The notes: generated by a model from the sequence alone, not told the origin. Positions 8,701 to 18,462 are shown, counted from the stretch's first letter. The stretch is 64,000 bases of DNA from Butyrivibrio sp. MC2013 (GCF_000424585.1 NZ_AUKE01000001.1:248001-312000); one strand, 5' to 3'. Program-made: numbers and translations.

Positions 8701-11229
8701 TCACTTACTGCGACCTGCTCTGCGCCTTAGCCAAAGTAGTATCTCCACTCCTATGGCCAGCATGATACAGCCTGCCTTAAAGCCCGGCACAAAATAGGCC
8801 AGGATCACGCTGCCTTCATAATCCTCCGGCAGCTCTATGACCGTGAGAGCCCCAAATGCCTGGGACACAGGAAACTGTCTTCCATCAGGGCTGCATGCTT
8901 TAAAACCGGCTTCGTATGGTATGGACAAGAGAAGTTTATCATATCCTTTTTGTATATTATCAAAGGTTAGCATCTTTGGTGAAGTCTCTTCCATGATAAT
9001 GGCATTTTTTCCCGAATAAGAGGCATAGTCACTAAGAGCTTCAAGATCCTCGCTATAGACCAGGAGCCTGCCAAAGTCGGCAGTTTCGGGATAAGAATTC
9101 ACCTTGAGCTCCAGATCAAATACTTCCCCCTGACTAAAATATCCCAGGTCCAGGACCTTGATGGCAGACATATTGGCATATCCTGATATCAGCTCGCCAT
9201 TTACTATGACACTCATATCCTGGACAGTATTATCAAGATCTGCCAGATAGAAATAGATATGACCGTCTATAGCCGCAGAGAGGCTTGCCTTCAAGGATAC
9301 TGAGTCCTGTTCATCGTCTGATATTATATCAGAAGATATGACCGTAGCCTCTCTGAAGATCTCAGGCAGAGTCTCATCCCCTGCAAATGCCCTTGCCATA
9401 TCCGTCTGGAATATAAAGGGATCATCTTCTGTCAACTCCTCATATACAGGAACCGTGGTGTGAACAGCTGCGGGAAAGAGGATATCCTTTTCCCTGATAC
9501 CCTCATTTTCTATGAGGTATCTGATACTAAGGATGGCATCTGCAGTATCGGTATTCTCATCCTTGTACTCATCATAGAGGCCGTTATAATTAAAGCCTAT
9601 AGCCTTTAGAAAATATCTGACAGTCCTGTGATCTCCTGTGCTGTAATGTGAGACCCCGTTATAGCCATGGACCAGGGAATCATTGAGGCTGTCATAGGGA
9701 TCGCTGACTGTATCCTCTGTCCTGTAATAAACGTCCTCTCCTCCCAGCTCCCGCACCCCGGCTATGGCATCTGACTTAAATGCTATCTTGGCCTGATAAT
9801 CACTAAGAGTCAGACAGGGCACATAGGACGCCCTGACAATCTTGGCCTGATTGGCAATAAGTTCAAAAGCAGTCATCAGTATGATGATATATAGGGATAG
9901 CTGCGAAACAAAGCCTTTTTGACCATAGAGATATATACATGAGAGGCCAAACAAACCTGCGAGGATAAACAGCCCCAAAAGCCCCCATTTCACAGGGAGC
10001 CATGCTATGTTAAGTGGTCCTGAGAGCAGGATCAGCATAAGTTCCACGGCTGCAGGAATGAGAAATGCAGCAGCAAGCTGCCTAAAGGGCAGCGGATCCT
10101 TCCTGTCAAAGTAGAGGTCAAAAGACTCTGCAGCACAAACGATCATAAGAGCCACAAAGAGAAATGCATAGCGAAAGGGGTATCCGCTGGGCTTATTCAT
10201 CCCCTGCCAGATCAGATCAAGGGGAGAAAAAGTAAAGCTAAGTATAAGTATGATAAATAGCGTGCCACGAGTGGTCTTATCCTTTATAGCTGTCCTGGAA
10301 CCTGTAAAATAAATGAACAGAAGCGGTAAAAGCACAGCCCCCGCATAGAGATGAGGCATGCCAAACATCACCTGTCTGCCGTCTATGGCAAAGGGATATA
10401 GCTTGGAGAGTATAGCCAGGGGGTTATTAACAGTAAAGCCTGTCATAAGATTCTGCAATATGTTGCCGCTCATGGTCTTCTCACTGAGCCTGAGTTCCAG
10501 AAATACAGGGACCATCACAGGCGATATGAGCAGCCCTCCGGTGATCAGCGCTCCTGCAAGAGTGAGCCCGTCCCTAAAGCTGATATCCTTAAGGAGCCAT
10601 CTGATGATCGCAAAAAGGGCAATGAATATCATCATCATGACAGCGGTATAGTAGTTGAGATAAAACTGAAATGCAGTCAGCAAAGAAGTATAGAGAAACA
10701 GCCTGTAATCTCCGGGTTCCCTAAGAAGCTTAAGGGCAAAGTGCAGGAGAATGGGAAACATGACTGCCGCGTCCAGCCAAAGTGGATTTAAAAGAGATAC
10801 AAATACCCACATAGACATGGAATAGCATAGGGAAAATGCCTCGCCGTGCTTGATTCCCAAGCCGGAGAGAAGTACATTAAAATGAGCCGCGGCAAGACCC
10901 ATCCTGATAATAAGAAGAATGGTCAGTACTGTGGGAAAAAGGCCCAAAGGAAATAAAGCATATACAAAATTAAGAGGAGATGACATGTAATTGATAAACA
11001 GGCCCAGCATGGAACCGCCTATGCCCTTGTGCCTGGAATATACAAGGCTCTCAGATCCCATAAGGACGCGTTTTAGATATGCATAATATTCAATGAATTC
11101 GCGCCTAAGATCGTCGTATAGAAAGGTTTCATCCCCAAAAGGAGTGATCCTGAGTAATATGCAGAGCAGAGTCATAAAGCCTGCCCCCAGTATAAATGTG
11201 ATCAAATATCGTTTCAGATCCTTTTTCAC
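8701..11229 (-). CDS. YfhO-family polytopic membrane protein
   Basis: This 842-residue membrane protein has about a dozen hydrophobic segments in its first ~470 residues, a long extracytoplasmic domain (~470-810), and a final membrane segment before a basic tail (LRRRAGRSK). This layout, plus FGDETFLYDDLRREFIEYYAYL near the start, fits the YfhO family. Bacillus homologues are glycosyltransferase-like proteins that add sugars to lipoteichoic acid. The start is GTG with GGGAGG six bases upstream. It is the first gene of the envelope operon and is preceded by a promoter. The substrate is unknown. Confidence 0.85.
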   Translation of the reverse strand: MKKDLKRYLITFILGAGFMTLLCILLRITPFGDETFLYDDLRREFIEYYAYLKRVLMGSESLVYSRHKGIGGSMLGLFINYMSSPLNFVYALFPLGLFPTVLTILLIIRMGLAAAHFNVLLSGLGIKHGEAFSLCYSMSMWVFVSLLNPLWLDAAVMFPILLHFALKLLREPGDYRLFLYTSLLTAFQFYLNYYTAVMMMIFIALFAIIRWLLKDISFRDGLTLAGALITGGLLISPVMVPVFLELRLSEKTMSGNILQNLMTGFTVNNPLAILSKLYPFAIDGRQVMFGMPHLYAGAVLLPLLFIYFTGSRTAIKDKTTRGTLFIILILSFTFSPLDLIWQGMNKPSGYPFRYAFLFVALMIVCAAESFDLYFDRKDPLPFRQLAAAFLIPAAVELMLILLSGPLNIAWLPVKWGLLGLFILAGLFGLSCIYLYGQKGFVSQLSLYIIILMTAFELIANQAKIVRASYVPCLTLSDYQAKIAFKSDAIAGVRELGGEDVYYRTEDTVSDPYDSLNDSLVHGYNGVSHYSTGDHRTVRYFLKAIGFNYNGLYDEYKDENTDTADAILSIRYLIENEGIREKDILFPAAVHTTVPVYEELTEDDPFIFQTDMARAFAGDETLPEIFREATVISSDIISDDEQDSVSLKASLSAAIDGHIYFYLADLDNTVQDMSVIVNGELISGYANMSAIKVLDLGYFSQGEVFDLELKVNSYPETADFGRLLVYSEDLEALSDYASYSGKNAIIMEETSPKMLTFDNIQKGYDKLLLSIPYEAGFKACSPDGRQFPVSQAFGALTVIELPEDYEGSVILAYFVPGFKAGCIMLAIGVEILLWLRRRAGRSK

Positions 11230-11275
11230 TTAATCCTCCCTTGTGGCCCACAGGGCCCAAACCCATATGTTACAT

Positions 11276-11304
11276 AGTTTACACCCCTGAAATAGGGCTA
11301 TCAA
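11276..11304 (-). promoter_or_regulatory. Promoter of the envelope operon
   Basis: TTGATA (11299-11304) and TAAACT (11276-11281) are 17 bases apart on the minus strand. The spacer holds CCCTGAAATAGGG, a small inverted repeat (CCCT/AGGG) that could be a repressor site. Confidence 0.55.
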
Positions 11305-11432
11305 TAGATATATTTTTTGGAATATTTTTTTATGAAAAGGCTAAACTATTCCATATCTTTGTACGATAAAAGTAATATCACAGGTATAGTTTTGCCACAA
11401 TTGCAAATCATATATAAAGAAGGAGATATACT

Positions 11433-11864
11433 ATGGCCAAAGCAAAGACTGCCGGAAGGGTTAAAAGTGCAAATAAGCCCGAAAAGGCAAAATCCCCCGC
11501 AAAGAAAGCTTCCGGAGCAAAAGCCGCTCCCGCAAAGAAAGACAATTCTATTGCAAAGGAAAACTACGGCCCTCGTATTAAAGATCTGCGTATTGCATGC
11601 AAGCTCACCCAGGGAGAAGTTGCGCAAGCTCTTGGAGTTACTCCGGGTTATATCAGTAATGTTGAAAACAACCGTACTGCCATGTCCCTGAGGATCCTTA
11701 TTTACTTTGCCAAACTGACAGGTCAGACTCTGGACTCCCTGGTAGGAGTTGTAGAACCTGACTATACTGAGTCTGCTTTGGATAACAAGCTTAAAGCTCA
11801 ACTAGCTCAATTATCAGATGCCGATAAAGAGAAGATGTTCAAGACTCTCAAGATATGGTTCTGA
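11433..11864 (+). CDS. XRE-family regulator with Lys/Ala-rich N-terminal tail
   Basis: The 143 residues split into a basic tail (1-40; repeated KAKS, PAKKA and APAKK units, histone-H1-like) and a Cro/C1-type helix-turn-helix (about 46-105; RIKDLRIACKLTQGEVAQAL followed by VTPGYISNVENN). A charged helix ends the protein. The start is clear: AAGGAGATATACT precedes the ATG. A terminator follows, so it is probably a single-gene unit. The tail would give extra non-specific DNA contact, which is inference. It resembles the tail of the 271-882 protein in the same window. Target genes are unknown. Confidence 0.85.
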   Translation: MAKAKTAGRVKSANKPEKAKSPAKKASGAKAAPAKKDNSIAKENYGPRIKDLRIACKLTQGEVAQALGVTPGYISNVENNRTAMSLRILIYFAKLTGQTLDSLVGVVEPDYTESALDNKLKAQLAQLSDADKEKMFKTLKIWF

Positions 11865-11909
11865 TAATAAGCTCATATTCCTCATAACACCTTTTCCTTT
11901 CAAACCACG

Positions 11910-11937
11910 AGAAGCGGAGCTTATTGCTCCGCTTTTC
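11910..11937 (+). terminator. Terminator of the XRE regulator gene
   Basis: AGAAGCGGAGC (11910-11920) and GCTCCGCTTTTCT (from 11926) form a 10-11-bp stem with a 5-base loop and a TTTT tail. Confidence 0.85.
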
Positions 11938-12007
11938 TACCTGCTGGCGTGTTTGTAACCAAGTACCCCGGGATAAGAACTATAGCCGGCCTGACTTGGA
12001 GGTAATC

Positions 12008-13468
12008 ATGAAAAAAAGCGAAAGTGCTCTGATAAACAAAGCTGCTTTGATAGCCATAGTATTTCTAGGCATAGCCGTTGTAACCGGATTCATACCCGAC
12101 GTGCTAAATGGCACCTATAGCATCCCAAAATTCCTTGGTGTTATTGCTTTTGCTGTAATCCCGGCAGCAATTGAATTTTATATGTACAGGAATAATCCTG
12201 AAGAGAAATATCTCAAAGACATTATCTGTATCTCCTACGGACTTTTCTTTGTATACGTACTGATCACATCCACCAACAGGATGCTCTTCACCTACGTATT
12301 CCCCATGTTCATCATAGCCACCCTTTATTCCAATGTTAAATTCTGTATCATCACGGCAGTATTTGCGGATGTATTCAGTATTGCTGCAGGTATTTGGCGA
12401 CAGATGGATGGTACATTTAACGGTACCACAGCAGAGATGCATATCAGACAGACAGCACCTCTTCTTGTATCCGTATATATGGTCCTGGCGACATATATCA
12501 ATAACAGGATCAAGCAGATGAGAGTTGAAGCGGTGGAAGAAGAAGCCGCCAAGAATACCCAGATGACAGAGAAGGTGCTCAGTACCACCAAGGCTATGGC
12601 AGGTGATATTGACAGTGCCAACAGACAGGCCGAAGAGCTGGCTGAGAAGATGCTGCAGATCAAGGATGCCATGAACCAGGTCACAGCAGGAAGCGATGAA
12701 ACTGCCACCGCTGTCCAGGAACAGCTGGAGGAAACCGAGAAGATCCAGAGCCATATCACCACTGTCAAGGATGCAACAGGTGAGATCTCCTCCACTATGG
12801 ATACAGCCATGAATAAGGTGGCAGACGGCAATAGACAGATCGAGCATTTCTCCGGTCTCATAGATGAGACCAGCCAGGCAAATGCTCGCGTTATAGAGCA
12901 GATGAGTACCCTTAGCGGATATACAGATCAGATGAATACCATTGTTGAGACCATTCTCAGCATTGCTTCCAATACCAACCTGCTGGCACTCAATGCTTCC
13001 ATCGAAGCAGCCAGAGCAGGTGATGCCGGCAAGGGCTTTGCAGTAGTGGCAACAGAGATCACTTCACTGGCAGGACAGACACAGCAGGAAACAGAGACTA
13101 TCACAAAGCTCATCGATAATATCCGCCAGAGCGTTTTGGAAGTAGAAAATGCAGTCAACATGGTGCAGAAGTCCAACGAAGAAAGCTTAAAGGGTGCCGA
13201 AGAAGTTAGAGAGAGCTTTGGCGAGATTGAAAAGGAATCCTCACTTGTAAGCTCCAAGTCAGCAGAGCTGGCTCTGGCTGTAACAGAGCTTGAAAAAGCC
13301 AATACAGAGATCGTAGAGAGGATCCAGACGGTATCTGCCATCTCAGAACAGGTTACCGCCAATGCCCACGAGACCTATACAGCCAGCGAGGAAAACTCAA
13401 GGCTGGTAGACAGCATCAGCGAAACAGTCAATAGCCTCAGTTCCAAGGCCGCGGATCTCACAAGCTAG
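12008..13468 (+). CDS. Methyl-accepting chemotaxis protein
   Basis: This is a 486-residue chemoreceptor. Residues ~10-180 contain about six hydrophobic segments, a polytopic sensor rather than the common two-helix periplasmic type. No clear HAMP domain follows. The cytoplasmic coiled-coil signalling domain fills the rest, with the conserved hairpin tip [18 protein letters not shown] and [13 protein letters not shown]. The start at 12008 has TTGGAGG six bases upstream; the longer frame to 11924 runs through the preceding terminator and is rejected. No other chemotaxis or flagellar gene lies in the window. The ligand is unknown. Confidence 0.9.
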   Translation: MKKSESALINKAALIAIVFLGIAVVTGFIPDVLNGTYSIPKFLGVIAFAVIPAAIEFYMYRNNPEEKYLKDIICISYGLFFVYVLITSTNRMLFTYVFPMFIIATLYSNVKFCIITAVFADVFSIAAGIWRQMDGTFNGTTAEMHIRQTAPLLVSVYMVLATYINNRIKQMRVEAVEEEAAKNTQMTEKVLSTTKAMAGDIDSANRQAEELAEKMLQIKDAMNQVTAGSDETATAVQEQLEETEKIQSHITTVKDATGEISSTMDTAMNKVADGNRQIEHFSGLIDETSQANARVIEQMSTLSGYTDQMNTIVETILSIASNTNLLALNASIEAARAGDAGKGFAVVATEITSLAGQTQQETETITKLIDNIRQSVLEVENAVNMVQKSNEESLKGAEEVRESFGEIEKESSLVSSKSAELALAVTELEKANTEIVERIQTVSAISEQVTANAHETYTASEENSRLVDSISETVNSLSSKAADLTS

Positions 13469-13516
13469 AATACAATCATGTTCTCACGAAACACGCAGTA
13501 AATTTGGACAAAAAAC

Positions 13517-13560
13517 AGCTCTTGCGACTAAAGCAAAAACCTTAGTCGCAAGAGCTTTTT
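13517..13560. terminator. Bidirectional terminator between chemoreceptor and glucanase genes
   Basis: AGCTCTTGCGACTAA (13517-13531) and TTAGTCGCAAGAGCT (13542-13556) form a perfect 15-bp stem with a 10-base loop. It is flanked by A- and T-runs and serves two convergent genes. Confidence 0.92.
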
Positions 13561-13601
13561 AAAAACGCTATCTGAGCCTTGCAAGAATCAATTCTGAAAT
13601 A

Positions 13602-16600
13602 TTACCACTTCAGGTCAATGACCAGTGCAGTAGGCTTTGTATAATGCAGAAGTGTACTGTAATCAAATACATCATCATAGCAGAAGCCATATGCCAGATT
13701 ATCTACTGAATGGTTATGGAAGAAGCCTGAGTAGAAATTGGCAGGTGTATTCTTATAAAAAGCGGATGAATCTGCCCATTTCTCAGGTGTCAGTGCCACA
13801 CCTCTGTTGATAGCTGCACAAAGCTGAGCCTCTACCACCTTTTCAAGGGATGTACCCTGTGCCAGGGTGCCCTTGCCCTCAAGTGCATCCTGAGTAGTAG
13901 GCTTGTGGACTACGATGCCGCTTTCTCCGTTATCCTTGCTAAAGATCATCTGATCACCGTAGGTCCTGCCTCTGAAGGTACCTGCTTCACATGTAAATAC
14001 CAGATCCTGATTTCTATATTTATCCCAGATCTGATCGATATATGCGTCAAAATAGTGAGCATAGGGCTGGCCTTCGTTAAAGGTCTTCTTGCAGGGAGCC
14101 ATGATCCTCTTGTTGCCATCTACCAGAGTCTTAAACTCTGAAGGCACTTCTGCTGTAAATGCAGAGAAGATCTCAGACCTGCTGCCGATATCGCCTACAG
14201 TCTTGTCATATCTGTCAGCATCTCCGGGTGTGGATATATAGCCGCCCTCACCTACAAGCCTGGATACTACAGGGAAGGAATAGAAATCCACCCTGGTGGT
14301 ATTGCCCCAGTACTCGCCGCCGGAAATAGTAAACTCTACAAACTCAAAGAGCACATCCTGGTTAGGGTCTGTGGGATTGTTAAGGTCAGGACCTGCAAAG
14401 CCCACATTGCCATTTGCATCTTCGTTGATAGTGATATATACGGGAGAGCCGTAGCTGATATACATCCTTCCGGAGGTAATATCAGGCATGTATACATAGT
14501 TCTTTTCAGCCAGAGTATAGAATACATCGGAGCACTTTCTGTCTCCTCTTGTGATAGTATTCATGGATGCTGATGCAGGAATGAGATTGCCATTCTTGTC
14601 CACATAAGAGAGCTTGCCGCTCTGAGGATCAAAGCCCAGAATGGTCCAGTAGATCTGATCATCCCTGTACTCTCCGCCGGTCTTATTGTTGAATTGGAAG
14701 AACATCTGACCGTCTCTCTTTGCGATATCAGTTCTAAGGACGGGCTTGTCGGCATAGTCATTGCCGCCTGATGAACCATTATTTCCGTTACCGGAGTTGT
14801 TATTACCTGATCCTGCAGTAGGGTCTGCAGGATCAGTATCTACGGGTACAAATTTCCACATCTGGTTGGCCTGTTTGTCTCCCAGAGCCCACTGGATGAT
14901 ATTGCTTCCGGGGCTCTGAGACCAGGCATCTGCATCCAGAGACTTGGATGAGAGTACGCTGGTGATATAGTAGTAGCCATCCTCTACGGGAGTCAGATTC
15001 CACTTCTGATTATCTCCGCCTACGTACTCCCAGAGATGTACATTGGCTCCATTATCAGAAGATACATTTTCAACATCTATTACCTTGCCGGACAGTACGC
15101 TGGTCAGCTTCACAGAGCCGTTGTCAGCTTTGGACACTGTCCACTTTTGGTTATCTGCACCTGTCAGTGAATACTGGCAAAGATTTGCTCCATTATCTGT
15201 GTTAAAGCCGCTTACATCCAGTACCAGATTACTGTGCTTGTTGTAGATATAATAGCTCTCTTCCTCAATGATAAAGGAAGTGATCTGATCATTCCAATGA
15301 TTACCTACATAATTGCTGTCTGCGGTGAATACCTTGCTCTCTCCGCCATAGTTTATATCCCAGTATGCTGTCAGCTTATAGCCCAGGGGCACCTTGATAG
15401 AAGATACGCTGTCATTGGGGATACCTGCTGCGATCATATCGGACATATTGTATCTGCCCACATCAAAGGTCACAGCCTTGCCACGGTAATCACTGTCAAG
15501 GTAGAGGGTTACACCATCACCTGCAGTTATAGTGCCGTTATCTCCGGAACCATTGTCACCTGAGCCGTTATTGTTATCATTCTTATCTTCATCTTTAACA
15601 GGCTCAGTACCCTTATCATCACCGCTTCCGCCTGCAGCTGCAGCTGTTAATTCATAGCTTGCCCATGCTGTATCAAGAGCACCATTACCGGGATTATAGG
15701 TAAAGAAATAATCCAGTCTATCTCCATCCTTAAGGTCGGAAACTGTATATGTATAATTCCTGTTGCCGTCAGACTTCATACCCACATTCATCTGACCGCC
15801 GTTATTTACTTTAAAGTGAAGGTCTGCAAATTCAGCACCCTTTACATAGAAGGTTACGTCTGAGCCGTTCCTGTCAAGGCCGCATACAGCGTCGCCCACG
15901 TGATCCTGTACAGGGCCGGCGCCGGTCTCGCCATCGTGATTACCATTGTCACCTGAACCGCCATTGTCACCGCCGTCTCCGGGAGTGTTGCCTGTCTCAT
16001 CGTGAGAGCCGCCTCCGGGCTGACTGCCTGTATCGCCACCTGCGCCGTGACTGCCTGTGGAGGTGTGCTTGTCATCGCCCTGTGCCTTGTATACACGGAC
16101 ATAATCTACCTGCATGGTAGCGGGTATATCCCCGGGGCCGGGAGCTATCTCATTATCAAACCATCCGCCCACAGCCAGGTTCATGATGATATAGAACTCC
16201 TTGTCAAAAGGAGCTGTCTTTGAAGATGAAGCTGTTGTGTACCACTGATCAGAGTTCAGGTAGAAGAAGAGATTGCCATCAACATACCACTTGATCATAT
16301 TCTCTTCCCAAACAACGCTATAGGTGTGGAAAGCGCTGTCTATGCTCTCTCCGGCAGGGAAGGTATAGGGCTCACTAAGGTTCTTATTGGCAGGCCATGT
16401 ACCACCAAAGTGTAGCGCACCGCTTGAAGCTTCAGGAATACGTCCTCTTGCTTCCATTACATCGATCTCGCCGGAAGCAGCCCAGGTGCCATATGTATCA
16501 TCATCAGGCAGAAGCCAGAGTGCAGGCCAGAGTCCGTTACCTGTAGGAAGCTTTGCCCTGAAATCTATACGTCCGTATTTAAATGAGAACTTGTTCTCAG

Positions 16601-18134
16601 TAGTGATCTTACCTGAGGAATACTGAGCCACACGGCTGGGATCCTGAGGGAAAGACTTGGGTTCTTCATATGCTGTGATATTCAGAGCTCCGTCCTTCAC
16701 ATATACGTTCCTGTCGGAATCTGTATAGTGCTCCAGCTCCTTGTTGCCCCACCCCCATGTACCGGGATCATCATTAATATAATAGCCTGTTACATAGTTC
16801 CAGGTGCTGGTATCAAGACTGCTGCCTGAAAACTCATCATCAAATACCAGGTCCCATCCTGCAAGTGCTGTATTATCAGGATCTCCGGGGATGAAATCAT
16901 CATCGGGAGGAGTGGGCCTTGGAGCATCAGGATTGCCTGTGAAATGGTAGTATACGTAGTTATTGTTTACTGCGCCGCCCTTTTCGCCATTTTCAGGGAA
17001 ACCGATTCTGAGATCATAATCCTCTGTGAGAGGCTGGAACCAGAGACCATAGATGTAATCCACCCAATAGCCCCACTGGTTCTTTTCGGACATCTTGTTG
17101 TAGCCGTTGGCAGCGTATACAAATGTACTCTTGGAGTAATCTCCAAGCTCAACCCAATTGCCGCCTACCTTCAGTTCATATACAAACTTGTCCAGATCTG
17201 CCTGCTGAGCGGGTGTGCCGTCGATCTTGGGAAGAGCTATTCCCAGGGCTCCATCCTCGCCTGCTGCATAATCTGTAGTGCCATCATAAGCACTGAGAGT
17301 ATAGGAATTTCTGTTTACTGTCTGATAATTCAGTGTGTAGACAATGCTGGCACCTGAAGAAACAGACTCCAGCTTAACATTGATGGACTCAGTGAGAGTA
17401 AACCAAAGCCCTCCGGGGCCGTCTGTAAAGTGTCCCCAGTTCTGATCATAGATCCAGCCGCTGGCTGCGTTGTTATCTATGCCTACCCAATCAGAGGAGG
17501 ATACGCTCTTTACATAGACCTTAAGGTCATCGGCAACAGCGTCATAAGGAATAGCAGAGTCGCCGTTAAATACAGGCCATGTAAAGCCTACGCTGCCTGT
17601 AGGTCCTGCTGTCAGCTCAGGTCCCTGAGTGGCAGCCATAGAGCTGATAGTAGTGGTATTGATATTGGTAAATTCCAATGTGTAATCAAGATATACTCCT
17701 GAAGACTTGGAATAGAGACGCAGCTGTGTAGTCCTTGATACCTTAAACCAGTATCCTGTAAAGCCGCCGTCCTGCCAGTGACCCCAATTGGAGTTATAAG
17801 AAAAAGAACTGATATTATCTATGTCAACGTAACTGCCGCCAGTCAGTACGCTTACGGACAGATCGCTGGCTACATCTTCCCAGCTAGCGCTTCCGCCGTT
17901 GAATATAGGCATCACAAAACCATAACTTGCTTCTCCCACCCCTGAAGAAGAAAGAACAGGTCCGTCTGTAGGTGAATAATAATCCATTGAATAGATGGTA
18001 GCCTCTGCCGCATATGCAGTAGAAGCAGGTCCTCTCATTGCAGCCGGAGCAAATACGCTTCCGAACGCGAGAGCTGCAGCAAGGAGAAGCCCCACTCTTC
18101 TCCCGGCCACTTTACGCAGATAGTTACTTTTCAT
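13602..18134 (-). CDS. Secreted multidomain beta-1,3-glucanase (GH16 + GH64 with binding modules)
   Basis: The order in this 1510-residue protein is as follows. A signal peptide covers 1-43. Three related beta-sandwich repeats (~48-155, 165-270, 275-395) each hold an NWGHW or NQWGYW motif. GH16 spans ~425-685 with the catalytic motif GEIDVMEA at 555-562 (Glu556, Asp558, Glu561). A Gly/Asp linker leads to a CBM56-like module (~745-832), then a beta/gamma-crystallin-like domain (~875-957) and a ricin-B/CBM13 trefoil (~958-1098, QKW repeats). GH64 (~1131-1510) has NPTDPNQDV and candidate catalytic Glu1267 and Asp1283, 16 residues apart as in known laminaripentaose-producing enzymes. The family pairing indicates endo-attack on beta-1,3-glucan. 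AGGAGGG precedes the ATG. No wall anchor is seen, so the enzyme is probably released. Confidence 0.92.
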   Translation of the reverse strand: MKSNYLRKVAGRRVGLLLAAALAFGSVFAPAAMRGPASTAYAAEATIYSMDYYSPTDGPVLSSSGVGEASYGFVMPIFNGGSASWEDVASDLSVSVLTGGSYVDIDNISSFSYNSNWGHWQDGGFTGYWFKVSRTTQLRLYSKSSGVYLDYTLEFTNINTTTISSMAATQGPELTAGPTGSVGFTWPVFNGDSAIPYDAVADDLKVYVKSVSSSDWVGIDNNAASGWIYDQNWGHFTDGPGGLWFTLTESINVKLESVSSGASIVYTLNYQTVNRNSYTLSAYDGTTDYAAGEDGALGIALPKIDGTPAQQADLDKFVYELKVGGNWVELGDYSKSTFVYAANGYNKMSEKNQWGYWVDYIYGLWFQPLTEDYDLRIGFPENGEKGGAVNNNYVYYHFTGNPDAPRPTPPDDDFIPGDPDNTALAGWDLVFDDEFSGSSLDTSTWNYVTGYYINDDPGTWGWGNKELEHYTDSDRNVYVKDGALNITAYEEPKSFPQDPSRVAQYSSGKITTENKFSFKYGRIDFRAKLPTGNGLWPALWLLPDDDTYGTWAASGEIDVMEARGRIPEASSGALHFGGTWPANKNLSEPYTFPAGESIDSAFHTYSVVWEENMIKWYVDGNLFFYLNSDQWYTTASSSKTAPFDKEFYIIMNLAVGGWFDNEIAPGPGDIPATMQVDYVRVYKAQGDDKHTSTGSHGAGGDTGSQPGGGSHDETGNTPGDGGDNGGSGDNGNHDGETGAGPVQDHVGDAVCGLDRNGSDVTFYVKGAEFADLHFKVNNGGQMNVGMKSDGNRNYTYTVSDLKDGDRLDYFFTYNPGNGALDTAWASYELTAAAAGGSGDDKGTEPVKDEDKNDNNNGSGDNGSGDNGTITAGDGVTLYLDSDYRGKAVTFDVGRYNMSDMIAAGIPNDSVSSIKVPLGYKLTAYWDINYGGESKVFTADSNYVGNHWNDQITSFIIEEESYYIYNKHSNLVLDVSGFNTDNGANLCQYSLTGADNQKWTVSKADNGSVKLTSVLSGKVIDVENVSSDNGANVHLWEYVGGDNQKWNLTPVEDGYYYITSVLSSKSLDADAWSQSPGSNIIQWALGDKQANQMWKFVPVDTDPADPTAGSGNNNSGNGNNGSSGGNDYADKPVLRTDIAKRDGQMFFQFNNKTGGEYRDDQIYWTILGFDPQSGKLSYVDKNGNLIPASASMNTITRGDRKCSDVFYTLAEKNYVYMPDITSGRMYISYGSPVYITINEDANGNVGFAGPDLNNPTDPNQDVLFEFVEFTISGGEYWGNTTRVDFYSFPVVSRLVGEGGYISTPGDADRYDKTVGDIGSRSEIFSAFTAEVPSEFKTLVDGNKRIMAPCKKTFNEGQPYAHYFDAYIDQIWDKYRNQDLVFTCEAGTFRGRTYGDQMIFSKDNGESGIVVHKPTTQDALEGKGTLAQGTSLEKVVEAQLCAAINRGVALTPEKWADSSAFYKNTPANFYSGFFHNHSVDNLAYGFCYDDVFDYSTLLHYTKPTALVIDLKW

Positions 18135-18164
18135 AGTAGCCCTCCTTAATGAATAATAAAAAGA

Positions 18165-18200
18165 TCCTATGAACCCTTACTCTCATTCAGGTTCATAGGA
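18165..18200 (-). promoter_or_regulatory. Terminator-like hairpin in the glucanase leader (possible attenuator)
   Basis: TCCTATGAACC (18165-18175) and GGTTCATAGGA (18190-18200) form a perfect 11-bp stem with a 14-base loop. On the minus strand it is followed by TCTTTTTATTATT, then the ribosome binding site of the glucanase gene 20-30 bases later. A terminator-like hairpin inside a leader suggests conditional read-through. No antiterminator partner was identified. Confidence 0.55.
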
Positions 18201-18219
18201 CTAATTCTAACGGTTATCG

Positions 18220-18255
18220 TTTTTTAAAAAGGTGAGCTTTTTTTAAAATAGGTGA
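18220..18255. repeat. Two tandem AT-tract/GGTGA repeats upstream of the glucanase gene
   Basis: The 18135-18462 intergenic region holds two copies of a T6-7/A4-5 tract followed by GGTGA, with GGTGA starting at 18231 and 18251, one period of 20 bases or about two helical turns. Next to them, 18209-18221 holds AACGGTTATCGTT, a near-palindrome with AACG/CGTT arms. Both look like protein-binding sites for a sugar-responsive regulator, which is inference. Confidence 0.4.
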
Positions 18256-18277
18256 TATTATTTTATATCGGGAGTCG

Positions 18278-18308
18278 GCGGAAACTACGGAAAATCATGA
18301 GTTTCCGC
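18278..18308. promoter_or_regulatory. Inverted repeat between the divergent glucan genes
   Basis: GCGGAAACT (18278-18286) and AGTTTCCGC (18300-18308) form a perfect 9-bp inverted repeat with a 13-base spacer. It is not followed by a T-run, so a shared operator is more likely than a terminator. Confidence 0.4.
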
Positions 18309-18339
18309 GGCTTCTTATGGTTATGGCCAATACAATTCA

Positions 18340-18367
18340 TTGACTTTAGCCTCTCATTTACTATCAT
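18340..18367 (+). promoter_or_regulatory. Candidate promoter for the beta-helix protein gene
   Basis: TTGACT (18340-18345) and TATCAT (18362-18367) are 16 bases apart, about 95 bases before the ATG at 18463. Confidence 0.5.
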
Positions 18368-18462
18368 TATTAATTATAGAGTATTGCTTGCGCAGCAGAT
18401 GATACACGCAATACCAATAAACCAGTATCCCCACCGCTTACCATCCCAGGAGGAATATCTTT

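Noticed and set aside
11924..12007. Upstream extension of the chemoreceptor gene
   Set aside because: It starts inside the terminator hairpin of the preceding gene; AGG-type site and membrane start support 12008.
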